Assembly: GCF_014633365.1 (NCBI RefSeq) | Contig: NC_068338.1 | Location: 12,782,616 to 12,846,615, forward strand | Length of the DNA stretch: 64,000 nt | Reading direction: 5' to 3' | DNA from: Diospyros lotus | Lineage: Eukaryota > Streptophyta > Magnoliopsida > Ericales > Ebenaceae | Part shown: one piece after another, positions 32,831-43,928 of the stretch | Numbering within the stretch: position 1 is the first letter of the stretch | Layout: each line of letters opens with the position of its first letter | Made by a program: the position numbers and the translations under genes | The notes under the pieces: generated by a model | What the model was told of the DNA's origin: nothing | Databases searched by the model: none | Seen by the model: the letters and a program-made list of their open reading frames with translations, nothing else

Positions 32831-33129
32831 TGTCAAATCTGAGATCTGACGAAAGGTCTCTTCCGTAATTAAGGAAGAAATGAAAATGGCGGGAGAGAAG
32901 GAACTCGAGAATTAGAGAGAGAGAGAGAGAGAGGCGAAAATAGAAGAATATGAGGGAAAAGATCAGTGGAATAATCCTCACATGATCCCCATCTTCTAGT
33001 GATCTTCTTATTTATAGGTGTTGTGTCATAGGCAAAAGCCCATTAAAAGGCCAAAAAAGCCTAAAAGCCCAAAATAATCCTTTTGATCTAAAAGGCATAA
33101 ATTTCCCATATGTGGGGGGGGGTCCTACA
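32831..33129 (-). repeat. 299-bp LTR of the chromovirus-type fragment
   Basis: Begins TGTAGGACC at 33129 and ends ATTTGACA at 32831, directly before spacer and primer site. TATA box TATAAATA on the minus strand at 33016-33009. A (GA)n stretch lies at about 32916-32933. Confidence 0.7.
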
Positions 33130-33399
33130 CAAATGCGCAAACTAGATAACTTCGACATTCAAAAATCCCTCTGAATATTCAAGGAAAATGATAGATAATT
33201 ATCCATAAAGAATTCTAATTCTAAAATGATTTCAAGATATTAGGATAAACATCATTCATAAGAAATTCCATCCCCAAAAGGGCAAGATAAACATCATCTA
33301 TAAAAGATAGATGTTATTTATGACAATCCTGATTCCAATCAGATTAGGATTCATCAAGATATGCATTATCTATAAGAATTCTAATCTTGGGCTACTTGG

Positions 33400-33600
33400 G
33401 ATTACTCCATACTCCTCTATAAATAAGTAGGGACTCCTTTTAAAAAAAGGTACGTCTCTGATACTAGTTCAATACAATTTTCATTATCTTCAGTATCTAA
33501 CTTAAGTATTGGAGTGTTTGCGCGGAGACCCCACGCCCTTTGATTGTTTCTTTTTTTGTAGGCTCAGGTGGCTTGACGATGACGTTTCCATTTAATCAAA
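33400..33600 (+). repeat. Tat-like LTR tail
   Basis: TATA box (CTATAAATAAG, about 33418), then a leader TTAAGTATTGGAGTGTTTGC, GCGGAGACCCCAC, and TTTTTTTGTAG splice-acceptor-like end. It parallels the leader of the LTR at 27350-27500. No primer site follows, so it is a fragment; the upstream limit is not visible. Confidence 0.5.
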
Positions 33601-34715
33601 TTTATTGTTGTATCTATGCAACAACAACAGGAGAGTTACATTTCTAGAGAATTCTCCCAACAAACTCTCGGCAGTTAGGACCAAGTGGCCATGTGCGCTT
33701 GGAGTCCTAATTACCCTTGTATCTCTACTAATTACAATCATACCAGCCCCTAATTACAGAAGTGTCCTCGGGCTGTGACATTGTCTTCCTATTTTGTTGT
33801 CTGGTTCCTGTTCATCATGTTTTGAGAGATGAGGGTTCAAGAGTAGCATGGAGTGAAAGTCTTAAATCTAAAACAATTTGGATACTGTTTCTTAGCAAAC
33901 TTAAACTAATGAGATTGTATTTGAGATATGAGATAAATAAAAATCCACACAACTAAATAAAACACATTGAATTGGAAACAACACCAGATGAGCTATTTTT
34001 ATATGGAAAACTTAAATTGGGAAAAACAGTAGAAAATTAGATGAAATGTCAACCATTGTGAATAAAGTGACACTGCATGGCACATATCTTGGCCGGCCTA
34101 GTTGTATATAACGTAGCAACTTTCATCAGTTGAATTTTTGGTTCTCCTAGGGTTGTATTCTTGCTTCTTTTGTTGAATGAAAGGGGATACTTCCTCATTG
34201 GCTAACTAGGACAGATATGAAGGATTTTTTTGGCCAAGAACTAGACATATTTTTTTGTGAATCATAGGGAATGGATGACGAAACGGTATTGTAGGTTAAA
34301 GCTTTTCAGAAGACCGTTGAACAATGGTTTAGTCTTGAATAAGGAAGCCTTGAATCTTGAAGTTCTGTAATGAAAGCCTTTATCAATTGGGATATTGCAT
34401 GCCATCTAGAATAAGAATTTTAATGTGGGAAAGAATTACTATTTAAATTTGGATTGTAATCCCAAACATATTCAACCCTATTTGATGTCTTAGAATAGTT
34501 GTGCATAGATCCCTAAAAAGATTCTTTCTTTTCTAACCAGAATCTATCCTACTGTGGTCATTACTGTAATTCTCCTACTTACTATTTGGTTATTGTGAGC
34601 ATGCTATTCATGCTTTGGCTATGGTGGCTGGCTACTAGAATGGATCATTTAGAATGTTTTGCTTATGATGAACATAGTTTTTGCATACTAATCTATGGTA
34701 ACCTCTAAAATCCAT
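33601..34715. other. Intergenic, no gene identified
   Basis: Short frames only and no domain, repeat array or transposon ends seen. The sequence composition is less A/T-biased than the flanks. Confidence 0.4.
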
Positions 34716-34723
34716 ATTCTTGA

Positions 34724-35483
34724 CATAGTTGTTAAGTCAAGATTCGAATCGAGAATCGAAATCCTTATTTTATGAATCGTGAATCGAGAATCGAATCGAA
34801 TCGTAAGATTCGGTATACATTCTCAATTTCAACTATAAATAATATATATCCATAGAAAATGAATAATGTGCCCACCATGATCAATTCTTTTAAATATAAA
34901 TAGATAAATAAACTTCTAAATATATTTGCTAAGTTTAAAATTATACCAATAGGCAAAAGTATATTCATGTTGCCTTTAAATTCAAATTGCACCAAACCAA
35001 ACCATTTTCAAAATAACAAACTAGAAAAAAAAATAAATAAATAAAAATAAAAAAAACCTACAACTATAAGGTTACTAATAAGCTCCATTGTCCATAATCT
35101 TCACTAGTTATCAATCATCTTCATCTTCAAGTTCAAGAGCATCATCATTTTCATCATCTTCTTTGTTTTCAAAGATAGCCAAATCGAACAAATATTTGAT
35201 TAAAGCGCACATGCAGATGAAGTCACACGAATTGGATGAATTGTGCTATTCGTGCAATTCACGTTGATTCGTCCGATTCATAGTTGATTCTAAGAGATTT
35301 TTTATTCACCCTATAAATTCGACTCGATTTCTATATGAATCGAATTAAATCGTATGATTCAAATCATGAATCGTACGATTCTAAGGGATTTTTGATTCAT
35401 CCTATAGATTCGACTCGATTTCTATATGAATCAAGTCGAATCGTACGATTCGAATCGTGAATCGTAAGATTCTAACAACAGTG
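34724..35483. mobile_element. AATCG-rich foldback element with 8-bp target duplication (hAT-like)
   Basis: A 760-bp element flanked by the perfect 8-bp direct repeat ATTCTTGA (34716-34723 and 35484-35491). Its ends are inverted: CATAGTTGTTA on the left, TAACAACAGTG on the right. The subterminal parts are packed with GATTCGAATCG/CGATTCGAATC-type motifs in inverted orientation, so each end can fold on itself and on the other. It has no coding capacity. An 8-bp duplication is the hallmark of the hAT superfamily; the CA-starting ends are compatible. It lies about 300 bp upstream of the LIP2 TATA box. Confidence 0.75.
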
Positions 35484-35639
35484 ATTCTTGATCACAACAT
35501 TGGTCCTAAGGTTGACACACAGTTGCATTTTGAAATATTTAAAAATGTCAAAACACCTTGCGCATTCACCTAGACTATATGCCAAAAGCCCATGCAAATA
35601 CAAGTGAAGCTGTTGTTTGTGATATCAAACATCCCAAGG

Positions 35640-35805
35640 CTATGATGATCATGTGGGCCACTTTTGTGTGGATTCAACCCAATGTGCAGGTCACCAAATA
35701 GAGAAGCAAGCCCAAAGGGCCTTTGAGGAGGTAGGGCCAATTTTGGCCCAGCAGCTCAGGCCCAAATTGAAGCCCAGCTCGGCCAGCCCTCTCCTAGGTA
35801 TATAA
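35640..35805 (+). promoter_or_regulatory. LIP2 promoter with site II elements and TATA box
   Basis: TATATAA at 35799-35805 stands about 20-30 bases before the presumed start of the 5' leader. Upstream (35650-35785) there are repeated TGGGCC/GGCCCA motifs, for example near 35653, 35714, 35746 and 35758. Such site II motifs bind TCP factors and are common in promoters of plant mitochondrial and housekeeping genes. Transcript start not determined. Confidence 0.6.
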
Positions 35806-35819
35806 TAGTTGTTTCTCGT

Positions 35820-37515
35820 TTTGTGACCTACTTCTTCTCTGGCCATTTGCGACTCCGTCCAAAACCCTAGCTTATCCTCTCCTCCTATCTCGCCATTTCT
35901 ATCTTCTCCGAAAGCCTGGTTCCTTTATCCTCCTTTGACGGATTTTTTACTGGTTTCGGTTTATCTCTTGATGGCTATAAAACCTATGTGGGTTCGATGG
36001 GACGAGGGTGTGAAAAAGAAGAGAAACCTAGTTGAACTCGTTGGGTCTCTGTGTGAACCATTTCTGTGTGATCTTCTTGCTATGTGCTGGTACCAAGCTG
36101 AGCCGATTGGACTTCGGTTTGGGAGAGCTTCTCGTTGGTTCGCTGTAGGTGATGATATACAGATCTGAGCCTTGAATAAGCTGTAACCTTCATTGGTATT
36201 TTAAAAGGGAAGTTTAACTTTCTGTTCTTGTGTTTGTTGCTATCACTTGTGATTTGATTTGTTCGCTACTAACAGAAAGTGTTTTGGCTTTGTGCGAGAT
36301 TATTTTCCCAACAGAAGCCATGAAAAATGTACATAAGACAAATTGTTTTGTCATGTGAATTTTCTGACACAAACTTTACAACATCTATAATCCTTCTTTG
36401 AACATGATTTTTGACCTTTATTTCAAGCACCAGCCTCCATGCTCCTACTTTTAGTACCGCTTATAGGAAAAATCTTCAGTAAACAATTAAATGGTTACCA
36501 GTGCATCTTTCTATGATATTTCTTCACTGAATTAACTTCACATGCTCAGATTTTATGAGCTATTTGTTCACAATTGCCAGATTGTTGAGAGGGTATAAGA
36601 ACTATGTTTAGTTTTGCTTTCCTTCCTTCAAATTATGTGATTTGCACAACATATTTAAGCTATGATGGTTACACTTTGTTTGCCTTGAAGTTTTTCTGTT
36701 CATGAATGGGCATGCAGGGTACTGCATGTGATATGGTCTTCATGCTGAATTCTTTTGGTGGCTTGTGGTATTGGATGAGACAGTTTTCTTTTCTTTTTTT
36801 TGTTCTTTTTCCTGGCATAGATGGGATGATGCCTTGCCCACCCTTAATTGACTCACAATTTGTTTAGTTTTTTTTTTCCTTTAATTTGGAAATCTGGGAT
36901 AGGGATGCATGATTCTGAAACAGTCAGCTCTTGCCTGAGTAGGGAATTCAATATGCATTTGTGCATCACCTAGTTTTTTTGCAATCTGGGAAACTCTGTG
37001 GAGATGAAGAGAGGGTACATCTTATCTGATGGCATTGAGATGAGTGCATTTGAGAAAGCTATGATTTTTCCTTTTTCTTTATTTGGGAGAAACCCTGCCT
37101 CTGTTGTCTTCCCATGACTACTATTTTCTGGAATTTCTATGTGTCAAACTTTGTAACTAATCTTCTCAGTTACAGCTTAATGATGGAGAATAATGGGTTG
37201 AATTGTTTTATGCTATCTTTTATCGTCCTCCTATTGAATTTTTATTGTCTGGGAATTTTCCAAGGCTAATTTTGTGATGTGATCCTGTTTGCCGTTTTCT
37301 GTCACTGGATACTCTGGATTTTACCTACTCAACTGCATTCAATGGCAACTTATTGCCTGCAATTGCTTTGCGTCTCTTTCAATTTGTTCATATGGCAGCT
37401 TCAACTTACCAGACTCATTGGCCACCTTTACCAAGCCTAAAGAGCGATAAACTTGGAACTGTCTTTTTTGGTGACCTTAGCATGAGTAAGAAATTGATTG
37501 TGCCATGATTTACAG
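35820..37515 (+). other. LIP2 5' leader exon and leader intron
   Basis: The pyrimidine-rich leader (about 35820-36190) contains TCTCTGGCC and AAAACCCTAGC, typical of plant 5' untranslated regions. A T-rich intron of about 1.3 kb follows and ends with ATTTACAG at 37515, three bases before the start codon. The donor is uncertain: GTAGGT near 36144, GTGATG near 36150 and GTAACC near 36183 are all possible. The frame 35935-36168 lacks homology and is not called as a gene. Confidence 0.5.
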
Positions 37516-37518
37516 GGA

Positions 37519-38265
37519 ATGGGAATACTTCGAAGCCTAGAGATTTGGAAACTGGGCACTGTCAACTACTTACAAGCACTTAAGCTTCAGGAGAAGCTTG
37601 TCTCTGACAGAAAAGCTCGTAAGATTTCCGATACTCTTTTGTCCCTACAACATCCACCTACTTATACCCTTGGCAAAAGGAGAACAGATCACAACTTGTT
37701 ACTACCCGAACAAGACCTCAAAAATATAGGAGCTGAACTTCACTACACGGAGAGGGGAGGGGACATTACATTTCACGGTCCACATCAAGCCATCTTATAT
37801 CCTATCATATCCCTGCGCGATATTGGAGTTGGGGCGCGCAAGTATGTGGAGAAACTCGAGTTAACTATGATTGAAATGGCATATTTATATGGTGTGAAAG
37901 CTCATGCTGGACAAACAGGCGAGACAGGGGTGTGGGTTGGGGACAGGAAGATTGGCGCCATTGGAGTTAGAATTTCATCTGGGATAACGTCCCATGGTTT
38001 GGCATTTAACGTGGACCCAGATTTAAGCTACTTTAAGCATATTGTGCCTTGTGGAATCGCGGACAAGGGCGTTACCTCGTTGAGGAGAGAGACAGATATG
38101 GTGCTTCCCGCGGAAGAAGTGATTCAAGAGCAGTTGATTTCTTGTTTTGCTAAGGTATTTGGGTTTAGTGATATTGTTTGGAAAGATGAGGCATCCTCCA
38201 ATCCATCTCGTGGGACAACTAAAACATTAAACAATATATTGCTGTCGAATGACAAACAGTACTGA
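37519..38265 (+). CDS. LIP2: Octanoyltransferase LIP2, mitochondrial (EC 2.3.1.181)
   Basis: The enzyme transfers octanoyl from acyl carrier protein to a Lys of lipoyl-dependent proteins (for example glycine cleavage H protein and E2 subunits), the first step of lipoate synthesis. The 248-residue product is close to full length for plant LIP2. Key motifs are GKRRTDHNLL (about 53-62), RGGDITFHGPHQ (about 82-93, octanoyl pocket), DRKIGAIGVRISSGITSHGL (about 142-161, with the catalytic Lys) and FKHIVPCGIADKGVTSLRRE (about 174-193, with the catalytic Cys). The ATG at 37519 follows a splice acceptor, and the N terminus MGILRSLEIWKLGTVNYL aligns with the start of known LIP2 proteins; the seven codons before it are intronic. 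The N terminus is not a classic long transit peptide. The product alone carries LIP2 in one exon. It is intact and is the best supported gene here. Confidence 0.95.
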   Translation: MGILRSLEIWKLGTVNYLQALKLQEKLVSDRKARKISDTLLSLQHPPTYTLGKRRTDHNLLLPEQDLKNIGAELHYTERGGDITFHGPHQAILYPIISLRDIGVGARKYVEKLELTMIEMAYLYGVKAHAGQTGETGVWVGDRKIGAIGVRISSGITSHGLAFNVDPDLSYFKHIVPCGIADKGVTSLRRETDMVLPAEEVIQEQLISCFAKVFGFSDIVWKDEASSNPSRGTTKTLNNILLSNDKQY

Positions 38266-38693
38266 CCGTGTAATATATCTGTCATTTTTTGACATTTATT
38301 TGTATTAGTTGTTAATGGTGAATAATAATAATAATAATAATATATAATCTCCTATTCGATTTTTTTTACCACTTACCATCATATTGTACTTTTGTTGGAT
38401 TTTAGTTTTCCTTTTAAAGTTTTTGCACTCTGTTTTTGTTTTCAAATTTTTACAAGTTGATAGCAAAGATAAACAAGTTCAATCTCATTCTCCCAATGGA
38501 AAATAAATATTGAAAAGAAACAAATGAAAAGTAGCTAACGAACCCTAAAATTAAACCCCAAAAAAAAAAAATTTATATATAACAAGAAAAATATTTTTCA
38601 CAAATACAGACATTTAAAAAGCCTTTTTTTGGGTCCCAAAATAACATTTGAAATCCTTTATTTTGTGATTTTGAAATAATATTATGAAATTTA
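38266..38693 (+). other. LIP2 3' untranslated region and spacer
   Basis: A run of AATAATAATAATAATAATAA at about 38321-38341 contains overlapping AATAAT polyadenylation-like signals about 60-75 bases after the stop codon. Beyond it lies A/T-rich sequence without features. Confidence 0.5.
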
Positions 38694-39685
38694 TAGAAAT
38701 AAATATTTTAAAGATAATATTTTAGTCATAAAAATAGAAACATTAGTATTCTTTTATTAGTTTATTTATTTTAATTAATTTCTTTTATTTCCTGAAACCC
38801 TAATCGGATTAAGATTATCTTTATAATTTTAATTATATTATATCTAAAAAATTCTAGTTAGAATAGATTTGTATCTATTAATTGTTTATAAATATTCCTT
38901 TAGTGATGTATTGTAGATAAAACTTTTGATAATAATATTGAATATTAATATTAGTTCTAAGTAATTGGTATTGTTCTTATTTCTTTGGTTTGAGTTCTGC
39001 ATCAATTAGTATGAAAGTGAAAAGTCGGATCTTCTAAAATTTTTTAGAGAATCAGATATCCTCACAACCTACACCATCACAATTCTTCAAAGTCAAATCA
39101 TTCTAAAATCGCAATAGAATAGTCGAAAACCCTACCCGAATAAGTCATCACAAAGATCCCTACAAAGCATCGCTAGAGAGTTTGAACCCTAGGCAATAGT
39201 CTTGGAAAAAGTACTAGAGCTTCCAATCTTCATAAGCCAAATATGGCGACGTTGGAACTAGTCAGTTTGCTCACAATCATTATAACATAGGAAACCCTAA
39301 TTTATCATTGCAAGTTGTAGCTATGATCTCCCCTGAAGCCGCCACACCATCATCACTCCCTCTTGTTGCATTATAACACTTTTTTTTTTACCTCATTGCA
39401 AATAACCCTAACCTTAACTCAATTTGAGGCGCATTACCCATACACGACCCAATTAGAAACCCTATAACCTGTGACCCAATTACACAACTATTGAGACTTG
39501 AGTCCAACACCCTCAAGACTTTATCCAATCCAAATACCTATTGGCTTAAATCCCTTTTACACCATTAGTTCAAATTCTATTTTGTGTGCGTCTACGCGTG
39601 TGTGTGAGAGAGAAAGAGACATCAAAAAAAAAAAAAAAATTCTTAACCTTATTTGTTGCATGCGTGCGTGTGCATGCAGGTGCAT

Positions 39686-39690
<5 letters not shown>

Positions 39691-39735
<45 letters not shown>
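39691..39735 (+). repeat. (TG)n followed by (AG)n microsatellite
   Basis: About 14 TG repeats run directly into about 9 AG repeats. The whole block is part of a diverged duplication: CTTAACCTTATTTGTTGCAT at about 39642 and CCTAACCTTATTTGTTGCAT at about 39781 each follow a GA-rich and A-rich stretch. Confidence 0.85.
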
Positions 39736-40204
39736 AAAAGAAAGAAAGAGAGAGACACCAAAAAAATAAAAATAAAAATTCCTAACCTTATTTGTTGCAT
39801 CTCAAGCATTTTTTTTGTTATTGATATTGTTATTTAATTTAAATTTTTTAGTCATATTTGTGCATCCTAATAAATTTCTTATCTGTATTTAAGTTGCAAT
39901 TTGAGTTTTCTCAAGATTCACTTAATTTGTTGCATCACTCCTTGAACTTTTCCCATTACTATCTGTTTACTTGCCGATGATCCCAACAAATACAAACAAC
40001 CTTCTTCCATTACACCAATCGATCTTTAGTCATTACAAAATTCCATAAAATCCATTGAAACTAGAATAAACAATCTCAATAGTCTTTCGAATATAGTAGG
40101 AACGCTTATTGAACATATGACACAATTCCTCAAAATATTAGGTAAGCAAAAAATAAAAGATGATTTTGTAAGTCCCTCTATTCTAATGATCTCATAAATG
40201 ACAC

Positions 40205-40960
40205 ACTTAATGTTAGGTTGTGTAAACTATGGCACCGCACACCCAAGAGAGGAGGAATTGGGTGTTTTAAAAATTATTGAAGCCTAGATTTTTTTTCTTA
40301 ATGAGATTTTAATGAAATAAGATAAAGATTATAAGATGATGCTTGTAAAGATTGAACAAATAAACGATAGATATGAAAACAACACAAGCGATATATAGTG
40401 GTTCAGCTTAACTGGCCTAATCCACTACCTTACCTCCTCACTAAGCATATTTGAAAATCACTAAAATCTCGTACTTGAACCTAAGTAGGTTTTCTAGTAC
40501 AACCACTAGGATTATAACCTCCTATTTATATAAAGTAGGCCCTCTACAATCTTGCTAGCCAATATACAATAATCTTGAAAAAGAGATATAAATTTGCTAT
40601 ATTGAAAAAGAAATATAAATGCACTGAAGATGATTATGTCATAATTTGTATTCTCCCATAATGCTTCCCTAAACCTTCCTTCTAGAAACTACATTCTTGA
40701 GTTATGACTCTTTTTTATCATTCAAAAACTTGGACTCATTGCTTATTTACTTGACTTACCTAATAATGTGAATATTAGTCTGATTTTTAAAGTAAAAGAT
40801 TTAATTCCTTATAGAGGCACATTTGAGCCTCTTCTCTTACCTGCTAGTGTTTTTGCAGGTTGCCCAGTTTCTTGCATCTCACGCATATTGTAACCAAAGG
40901 ATATGATTGATGTTCTACTTGATGATGAGATTGTGACTTTGTCTTGTGGTGGTAGTTATT
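40205..40960 (-). repeat. Possible SIRE-like copia LTR fragment, minus strand
   Basis: The minus strand around 40275-40235 reads AACACCCAATTCCTCCTCTC, then TTGGGTG, the same U5 signature as the plus-strand copia LTR ending at 9193. To its right lies sequence with a pattern of paired GTAGGTTT/AACCTAC-like strings reminiscent of that LTR's R region. A primer site is not clear. It sits inside the direct-repeat pair above and would be a nested insertion. Confidence 0.4.
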
Positions 40961-41420
40961 GATGTTTTCTTGACAAATGAAAAGATCAACCAAATTCAAA
41001 AATTACTTGAATTAATGAAGAGGAATTTTGAGTTGTAAATCTTAAGCTCCAGGAGCGGTAACTACAGTTCAACTTGTCAGAGTCGAGTTCTTTTGAACCA
41101 AGAGAGAATAATGATCATAGAAACAAATATTTTGATAAACAATATTTTAGGTGTAAAAATAAAAATTAATATTATTTTATTAGTTTATTTATTTTAATTT
41201 ATTTTTAAATTTTTTTTATTTCCTAAAATGCTAATTAGATTGGGATTATCTTTATACTTTTAATTAGATTATATCAAGGAAATTATAATAGATTTTTATC
41301 TATTAGTTGTCTATAAATAATCCTTTAGTGATATATTGTGGATGAAACTTTTGATGAATAATATTAAATATTAATATTAATTTACAATTATTTCTTTAAT
41401 AATCAGAATTACTATTATTT

Positions 41421-41970
41421 CTTTGATTCAGATTTATCTGTATCACTACGTTTAAACAATTTTTGGACTACGGATATTGTTTGCTTCTCATCCCTTTTAG
41501 CAAGAATTTATTTAATTAATGATATCAAAGTGAATGCATTTTTGTGTTAACCCCATGAGCCCTCCAAAAACAATACAAATCTTTGTAGAAGTAGAAATCC
41601 AATTTTGGGAAGTCATAAAGCATGTTGAGTCCCTCTTTAATTTCTTTTCTTCCACCAAGGCAGATGGAATCTCATCACAAACTCATTAGAAGAAGATCTA
41701 CTTTGTGTATATATATATATTTATATATACAATTTGAACTCATTAATGACAAATGTTTTAATTAGTCAAAGATGGTTGATGCTGATTGGGATTAGATCTC
41801 AATTAAGAGAATAATTCAAAGTCGTTGGAATCCTTATTCCGCCCGTCTTCAGTCTATCTTGAATCTCTAAAGAAGGCTATTTGAAAAGTACTGTTTTCTA
41901 ATTCCAAAATAAAATTAATAAACAGAAGCAATAATTAATGAATGGATTTGGAGATGGTTTTTAGAAAATT
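41421..41970. other. Intergenic, no gene identified
   Basis: AT-rich sequence with a small TA repeat at about 41706-41730. No domains or element ends. Confidence 0.4.
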
Positions 41971-41973
41971 TAA

Positions 41974-43096
41974 GGCATGTTCTCTTTACTGTTTTTAGGT
42001 CGTTTTTTATTTTCAGTTTTTCAAAACACTAAAAACGCATTTATTTATTTATTTTCAAAAATACATTTTTCAAAACACACACACAAAAAAAACAAATTAT
42101 ACAAAAACCTCAAAGCGTTGAAATCATGTTTTACTTGTTTTAAGTCAAACTAGAGTTTTTGAATCCAAAACACAGAAAACACTCCAATCCTCCTCTTTCT
42201 CCTCTCTCCTCTCTTCTCTTTTTTCTTCAAGGCTCGATCGCCACCACCACACTCACCACTGCCCTCCATGCCTATATTCACCATCCACGCTCGCCATCGA
42301 CAACCTAGATTCGTCGATCGCCCCTCGTTGCTCCCCTTACATCGCGATCGTCAAGCCCAACCATTGTCGTTATTTGAATTGCAGCTCGCCTTACGTTCGT
42401 CAGTCATTTCTTCATTCTGCCATTTTTTCTTCCTGTGACTCCTCTCCTTTAGGGTTGAGATTTGGGGATTTCAGTTTCGTGCAGTAGGAATGAGGAATAT
42501 CAGAATATGTATGTTTTTTTTTTTTTTAATATTAAACCAAATATGTAATATAATTTTTCTGTATTGATTTTTCTTTTCAATGATATTTCTAAAATTTTGG
42601 ATTATATCTATGATAGATCAATATTTTGTTATTTTATGATTTATAATTTTTTTTAGTGTCTATATTGTGGGTAATCTAAATTTCAAAATTAATGTCAAAT
42701 TTTAATTTGTAAGTAAAAATAAATTTATTATGAAATTAATAGTTGAATCAAATTAAAAATTACTTTAGAAAGCACTTTGTAATTTTAATGTATTATATAC
42801 GATTAGTTTATCATTATCTCTTATATTATATTTTAAACCATTTGAATATAATTTATAATTTATTAATAAATATTTATAATTTACTTTGAATCAAATTTAT
42901 TGAATAAAATATTATAAAATAAAATTTTTCAAAATTTTGAAGTAAACACGCTTTCCAATTTTTTATTTTGAGAAATAATTTTTTAAAATGATAAAAAGAT
43001 TACGTTTTCAATAATCTCAAAATAGATGCTCAAAATAAAAAATTGAAAATAAATTTAAAATTCAAAACAAAAAATTAAAACACCAAGAGAATACCT
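41974..43096. mobile_element. Candidate Mutator-like element with C-rich insert
   Basis: The left end GGCATGTTCTCTTTACTG and the reverse complement of the right end, GGAGGTATTCTCTTGGTG, are similar over about 25 bases, both followed by T-rich tracts. The interior is A/T-rich apart from 42185-42480, a pyrimidine- and CG-richer block with CACCACCACACTCACC-type sequence that looks like a captured 5' gene fragment. No clear 9-bp duplication was seen, so superfamily is a guess. Confidence 0.35.
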
Positions 43097-43278
43097 CCTT
43101 AGTTTTCCCCTCATACTAGATTAAATCATCACATGAAAACAACCCTGTTAACAAGAAAACTCTTGAATCTGAACCACCATTTTGATTAATCCGTTGATGA
43201 GCCAGCTAATTAAGAGTGGATAAATCAAAGACTAGTGTTAAGTACCACCATATGTATAAGGATCATTTCGTAAAGTGA

Positions 43279-43410
43279 GAGTAAGACAGCAGCAAAAAGG
43301 AATGTGGGAATTTTCCGGGAAAATATTGCGGGTACCGAAAGCAGGAGTAAGACAGCAGCAAAAAGGAATGTGGGAATTTTCCGGGAAAATATTGTGGGTA
43401 CCGAAAGCAG
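43279..43410 (+). repeat. 66-bp perfect-length tandem duplication
   Basis: Two adjacent 66-base units (43279-43344 and 43345-43410) differ at a single position (GCGGG against GTGGG). Each contains the near-palindrome ATTTTCCGGGAAAAT. The duplication is young and lies 520-650 bases upstream of the peptide gene ATG, on a stretch that could be its promoter. Confidence 0.9.
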
Positions 43411-43928
43411 GCTTTAACAGCTAACTTTAGCTGGTTCTGCTACAAACTTATATTTGAAGTAAACTAATTACAACCTGCTGCTAATTATATAAAAGGTGGA
43501 GCAAGGACAGAAGACAAATGGTGAATTATTTGATGTCATGTGATAAGTCACATGAGGCAAATTATTTAGTCGAAAAGGAAGATTTCCTACATCACTAATT
43601 ATAGTCGATTCACCGCCACATGATCATGAGCTGCTTTCAACTTCCATTTTCAAACCCAGTAATATGAATTGCTAGATATGTATATATATATATACAGTCA
43701 AATCAGTCTTGTGAAAGCACAGTTTTTAGAGAACATATATTAGTTATACATATTCCACATGATTTGTCAGGAATAGCACAAGCTACAAGTAGCAGGCAGG
43801 CTTTGCCCTACACAAAGCATCTCCATATGTACGTGCATATATAGTATGTATGTATATATATGCGCCAATTACCCATCATATTTATCATTTGTATTGATCC
43901 ATTTTCTTTGCAACCAAACAGCTGCAGT

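Larger units (their letters stand above)
30956..33129 (-). mobile_element. Chromovirus-type gypsy, 5' fragment (LTR, gag, protease)
   Basis: On the minus strand: LTR 33129-32831, a 2-base spacer, tRNA-Met primer binding site (TGGTATCAGAGCCGGC, 32828-32813), gag, a knuckle and a protease active site. The readable coding sequence fades at about 30960, in the linker before reverse transcriptase. No second LTR was found, so this is a 5' fragment. Gag sequence and primer site fit the chromovirus/Del-CRM side of gypsy, different from G1 and Tat. Confidence 0.75.
38694..41420 (+). repeat. Direct-repeat pair (about 290 bp), possible old LTRs
   Basis: 38694-38985 and 41122-41420 match each other along most of their length, with scattered changes and indels. 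Shared landmarks are a TTTTATTAGTTTATTTATTTTAA stretch, GATTATCTTTATA, and CTTTAGTGATRTATTGTRGATR. After the first copy the sequence TTAGTATGAAAGTG resembles a decayed tRNA-Met primer site. The 2.1-kb interior has no recognisable protein, so the pair could be LTRs of a decayed or non-autonomous element. Ends and target duplication were not resolved. Confidence 0.4.

Noticed and set aside
35935..36168. Separate 77-residue gene before LIP2
   Set aside because: No ATG start and no domain; it overlaps the LIP2 leader and its presumed splice donor.
37498..37518. Seven extra N-terminal codons on LIP2
   Set aside because: They include the splice acceptor TTTACAG, and the protein from the next Met already matches the known N terminus of plant LIP2.
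39498..39837. Cys/Val-rich and His/Thr-rich proteins
   Set aside because: Translations of a TG/AG microsatellite.
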